DNA from: Robiginitalea sp.
GTDB taxonomy: Bacteria; Bacteroidota; Bacteroidia; Flavobacteriales; Flavobacteriaceae
Assembly: GCA_024642005.1 (NCBI GenBank)
Contig: JAHECA010000012.1
Coordinates: forward strand, 37,762-101,761
Reading direction: 5' to 3'
Length of the DNA: 64,000 bases
Each line of letters begins with the position of its first letter. The stretch's first letter is position 1. The translations under genes were made by a program, and so were the position numbers. The notes beneath the pieces are model-generated. The model did not search any database. It had not been told where the DNA came from and saw only the letters and a program-made list of their open reading frames with translations. Below are positions 1 to 8,719 of the stretch, in pieces.

Positions 1-809
1 TCACCACCCTGACCCTGACCACCTATGGCCCCATTCGGCCGCAACACAGTGGGCATTACGGGAATTACGCCCCCAACCCGAATTTGCAGCTGGCCCAAAT
101 TCTGGCCAGCATGAAGGATCAGGAGGGGCGGGTTACCATTCCCGGATACTATGACGGCATTAAACTGAGCGATGCCGAGATGGCTGTCTTGCGGGCAGTG
201 CCCGACGACGCAGCACACATCGACGGCGACCTGCAGATCGGCCGACCCGACCGGGTGGGAGCGTTTTACCAGGAAGCCCTGCAATACCCCTCCCTCAACA
301 TACGGGGCATGGCCTCAGGCTGGGTCGGGCCTCAGGCGCGCACCATTGTGCCGGCCACTGCGACAGCCGAACTCGACCTGAGGCTGGTACCTGAATCGGA
401 CGGCACACGCCTCAAGCAGCTGGTGAAAAAACACATTGAGGGCCTGGGTTACAAGATTACCGACAAGGAACCGGATGCCGAGATGCGCAGCACCGATACG
501 CACTGGGTTACCGTTGGGGAAAGCGAGGTTACCGATGCCTTCCGCACCCCATTGGACCACCCCTTCGGCAAACACCTGGTGTCGCTGATGGGCTCTACTT
601 TTGGGGAGCCTGTAGTACAAATCCGGATATCTGGGGGAACAGTCCCAATCGCCCCCTTCGTGAATGCGTTGCGCATCCCGGCCTTCATCGTGCCCCTGGT
701 AAACCCCGACAACAACCAGCACAGCCCTGACGAGAACCTGCGCATCGGGCAGATCGGCTATGGCCTGCAAACGCTGGTCGGCATCCTTACCCAACCGTAT
801 CAGCCGTAA
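1..809 (+). CDS. M20 family zinc peptidase (dipeptidase), C-terminal part
   Basis: The reading frame is open from base 3 and the gene begins before the window, so only the C-terminal ~268 residues are visible. Right at the edge it encodes YGPIRPQHSGHYGNYAPN, typical of the M20/ArgE-DapE-type cytosolic or exported dipeptidases of Bacteroidota. The middle part (GRPDRVGAF to GLGYKI) matches the dimerisation domain of M20 enzymes. The late NNQHSPDEN segment carries the His expected to be a zinc ligand in the catalytic domain. Family knowledge: co-catalytic two-zinc hydrolysis of di- or tripeptides. The exact substrate cannot be read from the sequence. It faces the PEP carboxylase gene, with 30 bp between the two stops. 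Confidence 0.85.
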   Translation, partial: TTLTLTTYGPIRPQHSGHYGNYAPNPNLQLAQILASMKDQEGRVTIPGYYDGIKLSDAEMAVLRAVPDDAAHIDGDLQIGRPDRVGAFYQEALQYPSLNIRGMASGWVGPQARTIVPATATAELDLRLVPESDGTRLKQLVKKHIEGLGYKITDKEPDAEMRSTDTHWVTVGESEVTDAFRTPLDHPFGKHLVSLMGSTFGEPVVQIRISGGTVPIAPFVNALRIPAFIVPLVNPDNNQHSPDENLRIGQIGYGLQTLVGILTQPYQP

Positions 810-839
810 TTCCGTCCTTTCAGACAACCGCGCAGCTAA

Positions 840-3386
840 TCAGGCTGAATTCCGGCTGGCGTTGATGTTTCCGTAAAGGGAGCGGGTTACGATTTTTTCG
901 TACAGCTCGCGGAACTCGGAGTCTTTGCCCAGTTTTTGCAGGGCGTACTGCTGTATTACCAGCAGGGGCAGCACGATGTCTTCCCGGATCTTGATCGATT
1001 CACGGGAAACCGATTCGTCTTCCATTAGAATTTTCGTGCCCGAAACCAGGAGCAGCATTTTTTTCGACAACAGGTATTCCTGATAGAGGATATTCCAGAA
1101 TGCCCCGTATTCCGGATCCTTTTTCATGTAACTGGTCAATTCAAAATAGCTTTTCTTGAGCGACATCATGCTGTTGAGCATGAGGGCCTGGAAAAAGGGC
1201 ACCTCCCGGTAGAGCCGCTTCAGGTCAGCCAGACGGCCCTGGTCTTTCAGGGTTTGAAGGGCAGTGCCGATGCCGAAATAACCGGGCACGTTCTGCTTGA
1301 GCTGGCTCCACGAGCCTACAAAGGAAATGGCGCGAAGGTCGCTGAGTTCCAGTTTTTCCTTGTTGCCGCGTTTCCCGGGCCGGCTGCCGATATTGGCTTT
1401 GTTGTAGAATTTCAGCGTACTGCGGTGTTCCAGGTAGGGCATGAACTTGTCGTGGAGCTTCAGGGCTGTGTACTTCTCATAGCTGATCTCGGAGAGGGCC
1501 TCGATAAGCTCCCGGTTGGCCTGGTTAATTTCGTTTTCCTTACCGAAGATGGTATTCGACAGGCCTGCGGTGAGCAATTGCTCCCCGTTGTGCATGAACT
1601 GCTCCACGGTTCCGTAAGTAGAGGTTATGGTCTGCCCCTGCACCGTGAGCTGGATCTCGTGGTTGGCGATGGTCTTGGTCTGGGCAGCGTAGAACCTGTG
1701 GGTCTTGCCCCCGCCCCGGGCAGGCGGGCCTCCCCGGCCGTCGAAGAAGATCGCCTTGATTTTGTTTCGGCGGCATACCCTAGAGAGGTTTTCCTTGGTC
1801 TTGAAAATAGACCAGTTGGCCTTCAGGTAGCCTCCGTCTTTGGTGCCGTCGGAGAAACCAAGCATCATGGTTTGCACGTCGCCCCGAAACTGCAGGTGGG
1901 CGCGGTACTGGGGGATATCGAAGAGGGCCTGCATGATGGCTTCAGACTCGTCCATGCCCTTCATGGTCTCGAAGAGCGGGATGATATCGAAGGTGATGGC
2001 CTTCTCATTCCACCCGCACCAGCGAAACAGGCCGAATACAAAAAGTACGGAAAAGATGTCTTCCGAGTTGCTGATGATGTAGCGGTTGCAGCCATCTTCC
2101 CCGTTGCGGGCCTGTATCTCGCCCAGCTGGGCAATATTCACCAGGGTGTCAGAAACGATCGGATCGTTGTAATCCTTCGGGTTCACAGCGGGCTTTTCCT
2201 TCAAAAGCAACCGGGTGAGGGCCTTGGGGCTCAGCTCGGAGAGCGATTCCCTGATGAAACCGTTTTGTTTTAGCACCGCCTCTACCGTGCGCACATGGCC
2301 GCTGTGGTCCTGGCGAATGTCGAGGGTGGCAAAATGCGTTTTGAACAGCCGCACCTTGTCCATGAAAAAGTCAAGCTCTTTCAGGTACAGCCCGTAATAC
2401 TCCTGCAGGAGAACTCCCCGCACCTGTTGGAGGGGCCCCATGATTTCGTCATAGCTCAGGGTTTTATGGTGGTCGAACATAACCACGTAAACCTTGCCGA
2501 TCAGATCCTGAAGGGTTTCCTGCACCCCGCGGAAGGAGATTTTCCGGGCCAGCTGCTTCAGGTCGTTGTAATAGCACTTCATCAGAGTGGTGCGCAGCTC
2601 GTCGGCAACATCGCGGGTAATGTCGGCCGTCACAAAGGGGTTGCCATCCCGGTCGCCCCCCGGCCAGAAGCCGAGCTTGATGATGTCGGGGTTGTTGTAG
2701 GCGTCGTTGCCGATGCTGTTTTTAATATAGGCATACAGGTCGCCCACAGCCTGGTAATACACATGGCGAAGCGTATAGATAATATTCTTCGCCTCATCGA
2801 GGGGGGTGGGCTTGCGGCGGTTGATCAGGGAGGTAAGCCCGAGCTGCTGCAGGGTTGTATCGATATCGTCTACCCGGTTTTCCAGGATCAGGGCGCGCAG
2901 TTCGGCAATGATGTCGAGCACGGCCGGGGTATAAAACTGGGTGGGGTGTGCCGTGAGTACGATTCGCGCACTAAAGCTCTCCAGCTTCCTGGAGACCTTT
3001 TCCCAGCGTTTGTTCTTCTTGGCCAGCTGAAAATAATCGCGGATCGACAGCGAATCGGTATGCACGTGCAACTTGGGGAAGGCGGCGTCTTCCACGCTGT
3101 CGTAGAGCACCACCTGCCGCTCCACGTACTGGATAATGCGGAACATCAAATCGATGCGCTCGCGCTCCGAGCCGCTGTGGGTGTAGCTCTCGAAAAAGGC
3201 ATCGAGTATCTCCGTGGGGTTTTTGCCCGATTTCAGGCCGGCATCGCACTGTCGGAAGAGCAGCGGGATGTAGATGCCCACATTTTCCCCTTCGGTATAG
3301 GGCAGGTTCAGGAACAGGCTGTTGTAGATATTAAACTTGTTCCGAACTGTTTTCTTGAATTCCTTGAGTCTTTCAACCTGGCTCAT
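840..3386 (-). CDS. ppc: Phosphoenolpyruvate carboxylase
   Basis: 848 residues, slightly shorter than the usual 880-930. It carboxylates PEP with bicarbonate to oxaloacetate, replenishing the TCA cycle in the cytoplasm. Visible signatures are VLTAHPTQ (catalytic His, near residue 147), GFWPGGDRDGNP (PEP/metal-binding loop) and FFDGRGGPPARGGG (the Arg-rich active-site loop). The C-terminus ends RNSA where many bacterial enzymes end RNTG; the Asn of that tail belongs to the aspartate-binding inhibitor site in the E. coli enzyme. The ATG lies 26 nt downstream of a near-consensus TACCTTCG box (minus strand, 3412-3419). It is monocistronic and convergent with the peptidase. Confidence 0.95.
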   Translation of the reverse strand: MSQVERLKEFKKTVRNKFNIYNSLFLNLPYTEGENVGIYIPLLFRQCDAGLKSGKNPTEILDAFFESYTHSGSERERIDLMFRIIQYVERQVVLYDSVEDAAFPKLHVHTDSLSIRDYFQLAKKNKRWEKVSRKLESFSARIVLTAHPTQFYTPAVLDIIAELRALILENRVDDIDTTLQQLGLTSLINRRKPTPLDEAKNIIYTLRHVYYQAVGDLYAYIKNSIGNDAYNNPDIIKLGFWPGGDRDGNPFVTADITRDVADELRTTLMKCYYNDLKQLARKISFRGVQETLQDLIGKVYVVMFDHHKTLSYDEIMGPLQQVRGVLLQEYYGLYLKELDFFMDKVRLFKTHFATLDIRQDHSGHVRTVEAVLKQNGFIRESLSELSPKALTRLLLKEKPAVNPKDYNDPIVSDTLVNIAQLGEIQARNGEDGCNRYIISNSEDIFSVLFVFGLFRWCGWNEKAITFDIIPLFETMKGMDESEAIMQALFDIPQYRAHLQFRGDVQTMMLGFSDGTKDGGYLKANWSIFKTKENLSRVCRRNKIKAIFFDGRGGPPARGGGKTHRFYAAQTKTIANHEIQLTVQGQTITSTYGTVEQFMHNGEQLLTAGLSNTIFGKENEINQANRELIEALSEISYEKYTALKLHDKFMPYLEHRSTLKFYNKANIGSRPGKRGNKEKLELSDLRAISFVGSWSQLKQNVPGYFGIGTALQTLKDQGRLADLKRLYREVPFFQALMLNSMMSLKKSYFELTSYMKKDPEYGAFWNILYQEYLLSKKMLLLVSGTKILMEDESVSRESIKIREDIVLPLLVIQQYALQKLGKDSEFRELYEKIVTRSLYGNINASRNSA

Positions 3387-3531
3387 ACTTTGCTTTTCGA
3401 AATTAGCGCTACGAAGGTACGGGAAAATGCCCCGAAAACATTAGCTAAACTGCGGCTTTTAGGGCGAAGCGGAAAGCCCAACACACCCACATCACAAAAT
3501 TGGCCGGGACGGTCATAAATCCAACAATTCC

Positions 3532-4200
3532 TCAGAAATGGGCCCGGTACTGATCTGCCCTAAAATCCATTACCGTGTAATTCGGGTCATTGGCCTTTCG
3601 TGCCTTGTATTCGGGGAGAGAGCCAATTGCGCGATTTGCCGAGCCTGAAGGGGCGGTCAGGGAAACCGTCCGGAGCTCCCGGGGGCCTCCCGGGGGATTT
3701 GGGAGGGCAAACCGGTGGATGCGCGGCACCTCATCGGTGACCGGTTCAAGGCGTATCCCATTTTCGCGCAGGAGCCGGCGGAACAGGTATTCCGGCCCGT
3801 TCTGGCTATTGCCCCCGGTAAGCAACAGGGTGTGCACCCGGGGATAATCGCGCAGCACTCCAATAAGGTCGCGCAGTTCGATGTCGCGCATGCCCAGGTC
3901 GGAGGCGTCGAGGCGCTGGCGGTTAGCCCGTTCCACAATATCGCAGATACCGATCTGCCTGGCCTTCAGGAAGTCAAGGCGCTGGCGCACCGCCTCTTCA
4001 GAATTTTCATAGATCAGGCCCAGGTCAAAAATCCGGTCGAGGATGGGCCAGAGCTGACCGTCCCGGCTCCCGTAACTGAAATGGACGTCTCCGGGCCTGA
4101 GCAACCCCTGTGTAAAACGAGGCGGGGGCAGCGTGCCCACGATCAGGCGCGTGGCCTCGGGAAACAAAATAGGGGCATGTGGGTGCTGGTGCAAAAACAT
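3532..4200 (-). CDS. Uracil-DNA-glycosylase-like protein
   Basis: 222 residues. The N-terminal LIVGTLPPPRF followed by a YGS..QLWPIL segment resembles the N-terminal active-site region of single-domain UDG-superfamily proteins (Mug/HDG type, GT.P...F.Y......FW). IGICDIVERANR and the LLLTGG strand fit the same fold. It would then remove a deaminated or mismatched base from DNA, but the substrate cannot be deduced. A perfect TACCTTTG box (minus strand, 4208-4215) ends only 7 nt before the ATG, so the transcript may be nearly leaderless. It stands alone between ppc and the THX gene. Confidence in the gene is high and in the function moderate. Confidence 0.65.
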   Translation of the reverse strand: MFLHQHPHAPILFPEATRLIVGTLPPPRFTQGLLRPGDVHFSYGSRDGQLWPILDRIFDLGLIYENSEEAVRQRLDFLKARQIGICDIVERANRQRLDASDLGMRDIELRDLIGVLRDYPRVHTLLLTGGNSQNGPEYLFRRLLRENGIRLEPVTDEVPRIHRFALPNPPGGPRELRTVSLTAPSGSANRAIGSLPEYKARKANDPNYTVMDFRADQYRAHF

Positions 4201-4207
4201 GAGTAGG

Positions 4208-4215
4208 CAAAGGTA
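4208..4215 (-). promoter_or_regulatory. Bacteroidota -7 box (TACCTTTG)
   Basis: An exact TAnnTTTG match on the minus strand, 7 nt before the ATG of the UDG-like gene. No clear -33 TTG was found at the expected distance. Confidence 0.4.
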
Positions 4216-4413
4216 GTCGATCGGGAGGTAAGAGGCACTGGCTTAGCGGTGCTGATGATAAGTGACGCGAAACCGGTTAAGGGCTTTCGGGTAAAAGCGC
4301 TGTTGAGCTGAAAGGGGACCTCCCCCCAAAGCCAAGTTACGCCTGTCCCCTGCAAGCCCCTAACAGATTAATTCCCTGCATTTTCGTAACTTACTGGAAC
4401 CAATACAACAGAG

Positions 4414-4542
4414 ATGGGAAAAGGGGATATTAAAACAAGGCGGGGCAAAATTGCGAACAAGTCGTACGGTGCCCGAAGGCCCCGGCAAATCAGACAGAAG
4501 ACCTCCGTCGAAAAAAAAATAGCCATCAAAGGCAAGTCTTAG
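4414..4542 (+). CDS. 30S ribosomal protein THX
   Basis: A 42-residue, very basic ORF beginning MGKGDIKTRRGKIANKSYG and ending AIKGKS. The first ~24 residues match the THX family (Thermus THX begins MGKGDRRTRRGK), which binds in a 16S rRNA cavity at the head of the small subunit. Flavobacterial THX proteins carry an extra lysine-rich tail like the one here. The start is ATG with no Shine-Dalgarno sequence, as usual in this phylum. It fills the otherwise empty stretch between the UDG-like gene and yaaA. Its TAG stop overlaps the TAA of yaaA on the opposite strand by 4 bp (4539-4542). It is short enough to be lost by a length cut-off. Confidence 0.85.
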   Translation: MGKGDIKTRRGKIANKSYGARRPRQIRQKTSVEKKIAIKGKS

Positions 4543-5300
4543 CGCACAAAAACCGGCTGGTCTTCCCGCTGGGTATGACCCGGGCTAAACCGATAGCCCC
4601 CGACATCAAAGCCGAGCAGGTCTTCCCGCGTTTTGGCATCCGTTTCCAGGATATAGCGTACCATGGCGCCCCGCGCCTTTTTGGCGAAAAAGCTGATTAC
4701 CCGCAACTGGTCCTTGCTCCAGTCTTTGAAGACGGGGGTTACTACTTGTGCCTTGAGCCGTTTGGCGTCGAGGGCCCCGAAATACTCCGCGCTGGCTAGG
4801 TTAACCAGCAATTCCCCTTCGCCCATCTCGGCATTCAGGTGGTTGGTAAGGGGCTTTTTCCAGAATTCATACAAGTTTTTTCGGGTACCCACCTTCAGGG
4901 CAGTGCCCATTTCCAAACGGTACGGCTGAATGAGGTCTAAGGGTTTGAGCATGCCGTACAGGCCAGACAAAATCCGCAAGGTCTCCTGCATGCGGTCAAT
5001 TTGGGCCGGGGTAAGGCTATAGGCATCGAGCCCCTGGTACACATCCCCGCTAAATGCAAAAACGGCGGGCCGGGCATTGTCGGGGGTAAAGGGCAGGGAA
5101 AAGGCCTGGTTGCGGTCCCAGTTAAGCTGGGCCAGGTCTTCTGAAATGTCCATCAGGCGCCTCAGGGAAGCCGGTTTTTTGGATGCCAGTACCTTGTGAA
5201 TCCGGGAGGCCTCGTTGGCAAAGGCAAACTCAGAATGGCGGCTTGTGGGCAGGGGGCTTTCAAAATCCAGCGTTTTGGCCGGGGAGATCACGATCTTCAT
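4539..5300 (-). CDS. yaaA: Peroxide stress protein YaaA (DUF328/UPF0246)
   Basis: 253 residues, the normal family length. It opens with MKIVISPAKTLDFESPLPT, the family's N-terminal signature, and contains the conserved central LRILSGLYGMLKPLDLIQPYR and C-terminal ISFFAKKARGAMVRY. (Known family) E. coli YaaA lowers free iron during peroxide stress and has a DNA-binding fold. It is cytoplasmic with no signal peptide. The stop codon overlaps that of the THX gene tail to tail. Confidence 0.93.
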   Translation of the reverse strand: MKIVISPAKTLDFESPLPTSRHSEFAFANEASRIHKVLASKKPASLRRLMDISEDLAQLNWDRNQAFSLPFTPDNARPAVFAFSGDVYQGLDAYSLTPAQIDRMQETLRILSGLYGMLKPLDLIQPYRLEMGTALKVGTRKNLYEFWKKPLTNHLNAEMGEGELLVNLASAEYFGALDAKRLKAQVVTPVFKDWSKDQLRVISFFAKKARGAMVRYILETDAKTREDLLGFDVGGYRFSPGHTQREDQPVFVR

Positions 5301-5390
5301 GGCAGATCCAATTTTTGGCTAAAATACAATCCCTGCCGGTTTTCTCACACCTCCTGCCAGCGGAGTTCTTTATAGGCCTATTGACATGGC

Positions 5391-6425
5391 TTATAAATCG
5401 TCGCGATGGCTGGCGTAGGCACGCCATTTTTCGATGCAGGCCTGCATGTCGTCGGGGATGGGTGCCTCAAAGTGCAGATGCTGGCCCGATACCGGGTGGC
5501 GAAAACCCAGGGTACGGGCGTGCAGTGCCTGGCGGGGCAACAATTGAAAGGCATTTTCCACGAATTGCTTGTACTTGGTAAAGGTGGTCCCTTTTAAAAT
5601 ACGGTCGCCCCCATAGCGGGCGTCGTTGAAAAGGGGGTGCCCAATATACTTCATATGGGCACGAATCTGGTGGGTACGGCCGGTTTCGAGGCGGCACGAG
5701 ACCAGGGTCACGTACCCGAGGCGTTCCAGCACCTTGTAATGCGTTACGGCCTCTTTGCCCTGGTCCCCTTCGGGGAATACCTGCATCTGCAGACGGTTCT
5801 TGGGGTTACGGCCGATATGCCCTTCTATGGTGCCGGCTTCATCGGCCAGGGCGCCCCAGACCAGTGCCAAATATTCGCGCTCGCTGGATTTGTCGAAAAA
5901 CTGCTGGGCCAGGTGGGTCATGGCCCCTTCGGTTTTGGCGATCACGAGCAGGCCTGAAGTGTCCTTGTCGATGCGGTGCACCAGGCCGGGACGGTTATTT
6001 GAATTCACCGGCAGGTTGCTGAAGTGGTACGCCAGGGCGTTTACCAGGGTGCCCGAATAGTTGCCGTGGCCCGGGTGCACTACCATGCCGGCCGGTTTAT
6101 TCACCACAAGCAGTGACTCGTCTTCGTACACGATGTCGAGGGGGATGTTTTCGGGATTGAGGAGGTATTCATAGGGCGGGTGTTCAAAAAGAACGCGCAC
6201 CGTGTCTCCCGGCTTTACCCGGTAATTCTGTTTTACCTGCTGGTTGTTTACGCGGATGTTGCCCGCCTTGGCGGCCTGCTGTATCTTGTTGCGCGTGGCG
6301 TTGCGCACCAGGTTCATCAGGAACTTATCGACCCTGAGGGGCTCCTGCCCGGCTGCGGCCAAAAAGCTGTAGTGCTCATAGAGCTCGTCTTCTTCCTGTT
6401 CTTCCAGGTTGTGCTTTTCCTGCAT
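5391..6425 (-). CDS. rluD: RluA/RluD-family rRNA pseudouridine synthase
   Basis: 344 residues. An N-terminal S4 RNA-binding domain (LRVDKFLMNLVRNATRNKIQ to PGDTVRVLF, about residues 30-100) precedes the catalytic domain. HRIDKDTSGLLVIAK near residue 147 contains the catalytic Asp, and LETGRTHQIRAHM is the second family motif. It isomerises uridines, probably in 23S rRNA helix 69 by analogy with RluD. It is downstream of the PASTA gene on the same strand with a 2-bp gap, so the two are very likely cotranscribed. Confidence 0.92.
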   Translation of the reverse strand: MQEKHNLEEQEEDELYEHYSFLAAAGQEPLRVDKFLMNLVRNATRNKIQQAAKAGNIRVNNQQVKQNYRVKPGDTVRVLFEHPPYEYLLNPENIPLDIVYEDESLLVVNKPAGMVVHPGHGNYSGTLVNALAYHFSNLPVNSNNRPGLVHRIDKDTSGLLVIAKTEGAMTHLAQQFFDKSSEREYLALVWGALADEAGTIEGHIGRNPKNRLQMQVFPEGDQGKEAVTHYKVLERLGYVTLVSCRLETGRTHQIRAHMKYIGHPLFNDARYGGDRILKGTTFTKYKQFVENAFQLLPRQALHARTLGFRHPVSGQHLHFEAPIPDDMQACIEKWRAYASHRDDL

Positions 6426-6427
6426 GG

Positions 6428-7015
6428 TTATTCCGAATCGGCTTGAATCCGGGCCTGCTCAGGTATGGTGCCGTTGCCGCAGATGAGTTCGATCTTTGAG
6501 GTTTTGGGCAGTTTGTCGCCCGGGTTGATGTATTTGCCCTGGAACCTGATCCGGTATACCATGTCTTTGCCCAGCTCGTCAATATAGGTTACCCGTTCCA
6601 CCTCGAGGCCCACGGCCCGGAGCATGGATGCCGCGTTGCGCTGGGTTACCTGGATGATGTCGGGTACAGTTACCTTCTTGTAGCCGGAAGGGTTTACCGT
6701 TACGTAGATCTTGCGGTTCACCTTCACCTGGCTGCCTGCCAGGGGGTCCTGTTCGCGGATCGAAAAACGCGGAAATTCGGGATCGTAGTTGGCGGAATCT
6801 ACCACTTCATACCGGAGCCCGGCGTCTTCAAGGGTCTGGCGCATATCGGACACCGACATGCGGGCCAGGTCGGGTACCTGCACGAACTCGCCATGGTGGG
6901 TGCTGCTCTTGAGCCACTGCATGACCAGGAAAGCGAGGATAACCAGAACGGCTGCCGCCAACCCCAGGTTTATCAGGAAAGTCCTGGATTTCAGAAAGAG
7001 GATGAAGTTTCGCAT
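6428..7015 (-). CDS. PASTA-domain membrane protein
   Basis: 195 residues: a short cytoplasmic N-terminus, one transmembrane helix (INLGLAAAVLVILAFLVM, about 16-33), then an extracytoplasmic part with about three PASTA-like units (VPDLARMSVSDMRQTLEDAG; PDIIQVTQRNAASMLRAVG; an Ig-like tail ending ELICGNG). PASTA domains are known to bind peptidoglycan fragments or beta-lactams on PBPs and Ser/Thr kinases. Here there is no kinase or transpeptidase domain. It is divergent from ddl (92-bp gap) and precedes rluD, so a cell-wall-linked role is plausible but unproven. Confidence 0.85.
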   Translation of the reverse strand: MRNFILFLKSRTFLINLGLAAAVLVILAFLVMQWLKSSTHHGEFVQVPDLARMSVSDMRQTLEDAGLRYEVVDSANYDPEFPRFSIREQDPLAGSQVKVNRKIYVTVNPSGYKKVTVPDIIQVTQRNAASMLRAVGLEVERVTYIDELGKDMVYRIRFQGKYINPGDKLPKTSKIELICGNGTIPEQARIQADSE

Positions 7016-7034
7016 ACCGGGGGGTTTCGTCGGG

Positions 7035-7042
7035 CAAATATA
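7035..7042 (-). promoter_or_regulatory. -7 box (TATATTTG) for the PASTA-rluD operon
   Basis: An exact TAnnTTTG match on the minus strand, 19 nt before the ATG of the PASTA gene. Confidence 0.45.
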
Positions 7043-7052
7043 GGAAACCCGC

Positions 7053-7082
7053 TTGTTTTTTGTTTACCTTGGCTCTGGCTTA
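7053..7082 (+). promoter_or_regulatory. Probable ddl promoter (TTG-N19-TACCTTGG)
   Basis: A TTG at 7053-7055 and TACCTTGG at 7075-7082 are separated by 19 nt, the usual Bacteroidota -33/-7 spacing, with one mismatch in the -7 box. It lies 25 nt before the ddl ATG. Confidence 0.45.
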
Positions 7083-7107
7083 ACCCCCTTTTAACGCGAA
7101 ACACCCT

Positions 7108-8103
7108 ATGGGCGCACCCAAGAAAATCGCCATCATCATGGGCGGCTATTCGAGTGAATACGAAATCTCGGTAAAGAGCGGGCAGGTAGTTTACAAATGG
7201 CTCGATCGGTCGCTGTACGAGCCCTACCGCATCCTGATACGCAAAGACCGCTGGGTGCTGCTGGCCGACGACGGGGCCGAGCTGCCTGTGAACCGGCACG
7301 ACTTCAGCGTTAGCCTTGGCGAGAACACCCTTAGCTTCGACTGCGTTTTCAACGCCATCCACGGCAGCCCCGGTGAAGACGGTCTTTTACAGGCCTATTT
7401 CCGGCTCCTGGAGCTGCCCCAGACCGCCTGCGACTACTACCAGGCGGCCCTCACCTTCAATAAACGCGACCTGCTGAGTGTGCTGCAGGCCTATGGCATC
7501 CCCTCGGCCATTTCGTACCGCCTCGACAAGGGCCAGCCCGTAGATGCGGATGCCATCCTGGGCCGGGTGGGCCTCCCCTGTTTTGTGAAGGCGAACCGGG
7601 CCGGCAGCAGTTTCGGGGTAAGCCTGGTAAAGGAAGCCCAGGGCATGCAGGCAGCCATTGCCTTGGCTTTCAGGGAAGATGACGAAATTCTGATCGAATC
7701 GGCCCTGAAGGGCACCGAGGTGTCGGTGGGGGTCATCCGCTACAAGGGAAAAGCGACGGTACTGCCCATTACCGAAATCGTGCCCGATAACGAGTTCTTC
7801 GATTACGAAGCCAAATACCTGGGCAAATCCAAGGAAATTACCCCCGCCCGAATACCGGAGGAAACTGCGCAAAAAGTAAGGGAAATGGCGGCCCGCATCT
7901 ATGAAGTACTGAAGCTGAAAGGCTACAGCCGCAGTGAGTTTATTTTAGTGGCCGGCCATCCCCACCTGCTCGAAGTCAATACCACCCCGGGGCTTACCGA
8001 GGCCAGCATCCTCCCGCAACAGGCCGCTGCAGCGGGGATTTCCCTGCCCGAGCTCTTTGGCAGCGCCATCGAGGAGGCATTGGCCAAAAATAGCTACCTT
8101 TAA
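7108..8103 (+). CDS. ddl: D-alanine--D-alanine ligase
   Basis: 331 residues. It makes the D-Ala-D-Ala dipeptide for peptidoglycan precursors from two D-Ala and ATP in the cytoplasm. Visible are the ATP-grasp features AIHGSPGEDGLLQ (substrate binding), KANRAGSSFGVSLVKEA (ATP-binding loop) and LEVNTTPGLTEAS (Mg/ATP-binding C-terminal signature). The ATG at 7108 gives the standard MGxxKKIAIIMGGYSSE beginning. coaD follows 24 bp downstream on the same strand, so they probably form an operon. Confidence 0.95.
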   Translation: MGAPKKIAIIMGGYSSEYEISVKSGQVVYKWLDRSLYEPYRILIRKDRWVLLADDGAELPVNRHDFSVSLGENTLSFDCVFNAIHGSPGEDGLLQAYFRLLELPQTACDYYQAALTFNKRDLLSVLQAYGIPSAISYRLDKGQPVDADAILGRVGLPCFVKANRAGSSFGVSLVKEAQGMQAAIALAFREDDEILIESALKGTEVSVGVIRYKGKATVLPITEIVPDNEFFDYEAKYLGKSKEITPARIPEETAQKVREMAARIYEVLKLKGYSRSEFILVAGHPHLLEVNTTPGLTEASILPQQAAAAGISLPELFGSAIEEALAKNSYL

Positions 8104-8127
8104 TCTGCTAACCACAACAGGCCAGCG

Positions 8128-8580
8128 ATGAAACGCGCCATATTTCCAGGTTCATTCGACCCGATAACCCTCGGGCATTACGACATCATCCAACGGGGTA
8201 TCGGCCTGTTCGACGAACTCATCATCGCCATAGGCGAGAATGCCGACAAGAGCTACATGTTCTCCCTCGAAGACCGCATGCGTTTCATCAGGGAAGCCTT
8301 TGCCGAAGAGCCCCGTATCAAGGTAGCATCGTACCAGGGCCTCACGATCGATTTCTGCAAAGAGGTCGGGGCAGGCTTTATTTTACGCGGCCTGCGCAAC
8401 CCGGGCGATTTTGAATTCGAGAAAGCCATTGCCCATACCAACCGGAAATTATCCGAGATCGAAACCGTGTTCCTGCTCACCGGATCGGGCAAATCGTATA
8501 TCAGTTCCTCTATTGTACGCGACGTTATCCGGCACGGGGGCGATTACACGCTGCTGGTTCCCGACACGGTGCGGTTCTGA
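8128..8580 (+). CDS. coaD: Phosphopantetheine adenylyltransferase
   Basis: 150 residues, typical length. It transfers AMP from ATP to 4'-phosphopantetheine, the penultimate step of CoA synthesis. FPGSFDPITLGHYDII contains the nucleotidyltransferase HxGH-type motif (here TLGH), and ISSSIVRDVI near the C-terminus is the second nucleotide-binding motif. LRGLRNPGDFEFE is the typical CoaD loop. It lies directly downstream of ddl. Confidence 0.96.
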   Translation: MKRAIFPGSFDPITLGHYDIIQRGIGLFDELIIAIGENADKSYMFSLEDRMRFIREAFAEEPRIKVASYQGLTIDFCKEVGAGFILRGLRNPGDFEFEKAIAHTNRKLSEIETVFLLTGSGKSYISSSIVRDVIRHGGDYTLLVPDTVRF

Positions 8581-8719
8581 ATGTCCGCGCCCTCAATTTA
8601 ACTTCCTTTTTTCGCAATCTTTTTTTATTTCGTGGTGATTAATCCTTCGAAACGGGGAACTCACAACGCCAAAACGGCTGTTCACAACATTGCCTGCCTT
8701 GATTCACATTTTTCCTGTT

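Noticed and set aside
1254..3518. Long plus-strand frames (339 and 407 codons) opposite PEP carboxylase
   Set aside because: They mirror the high-GC ppc codons, have no family signature and cover conserved PEPC motifs on the other strand.
4143..4355. 70-codon minus-strand frame upstream of the UDG-like gene
   Set aside because: No similarity and no plausible start context; it overlaps the start of the UDG-like gene.
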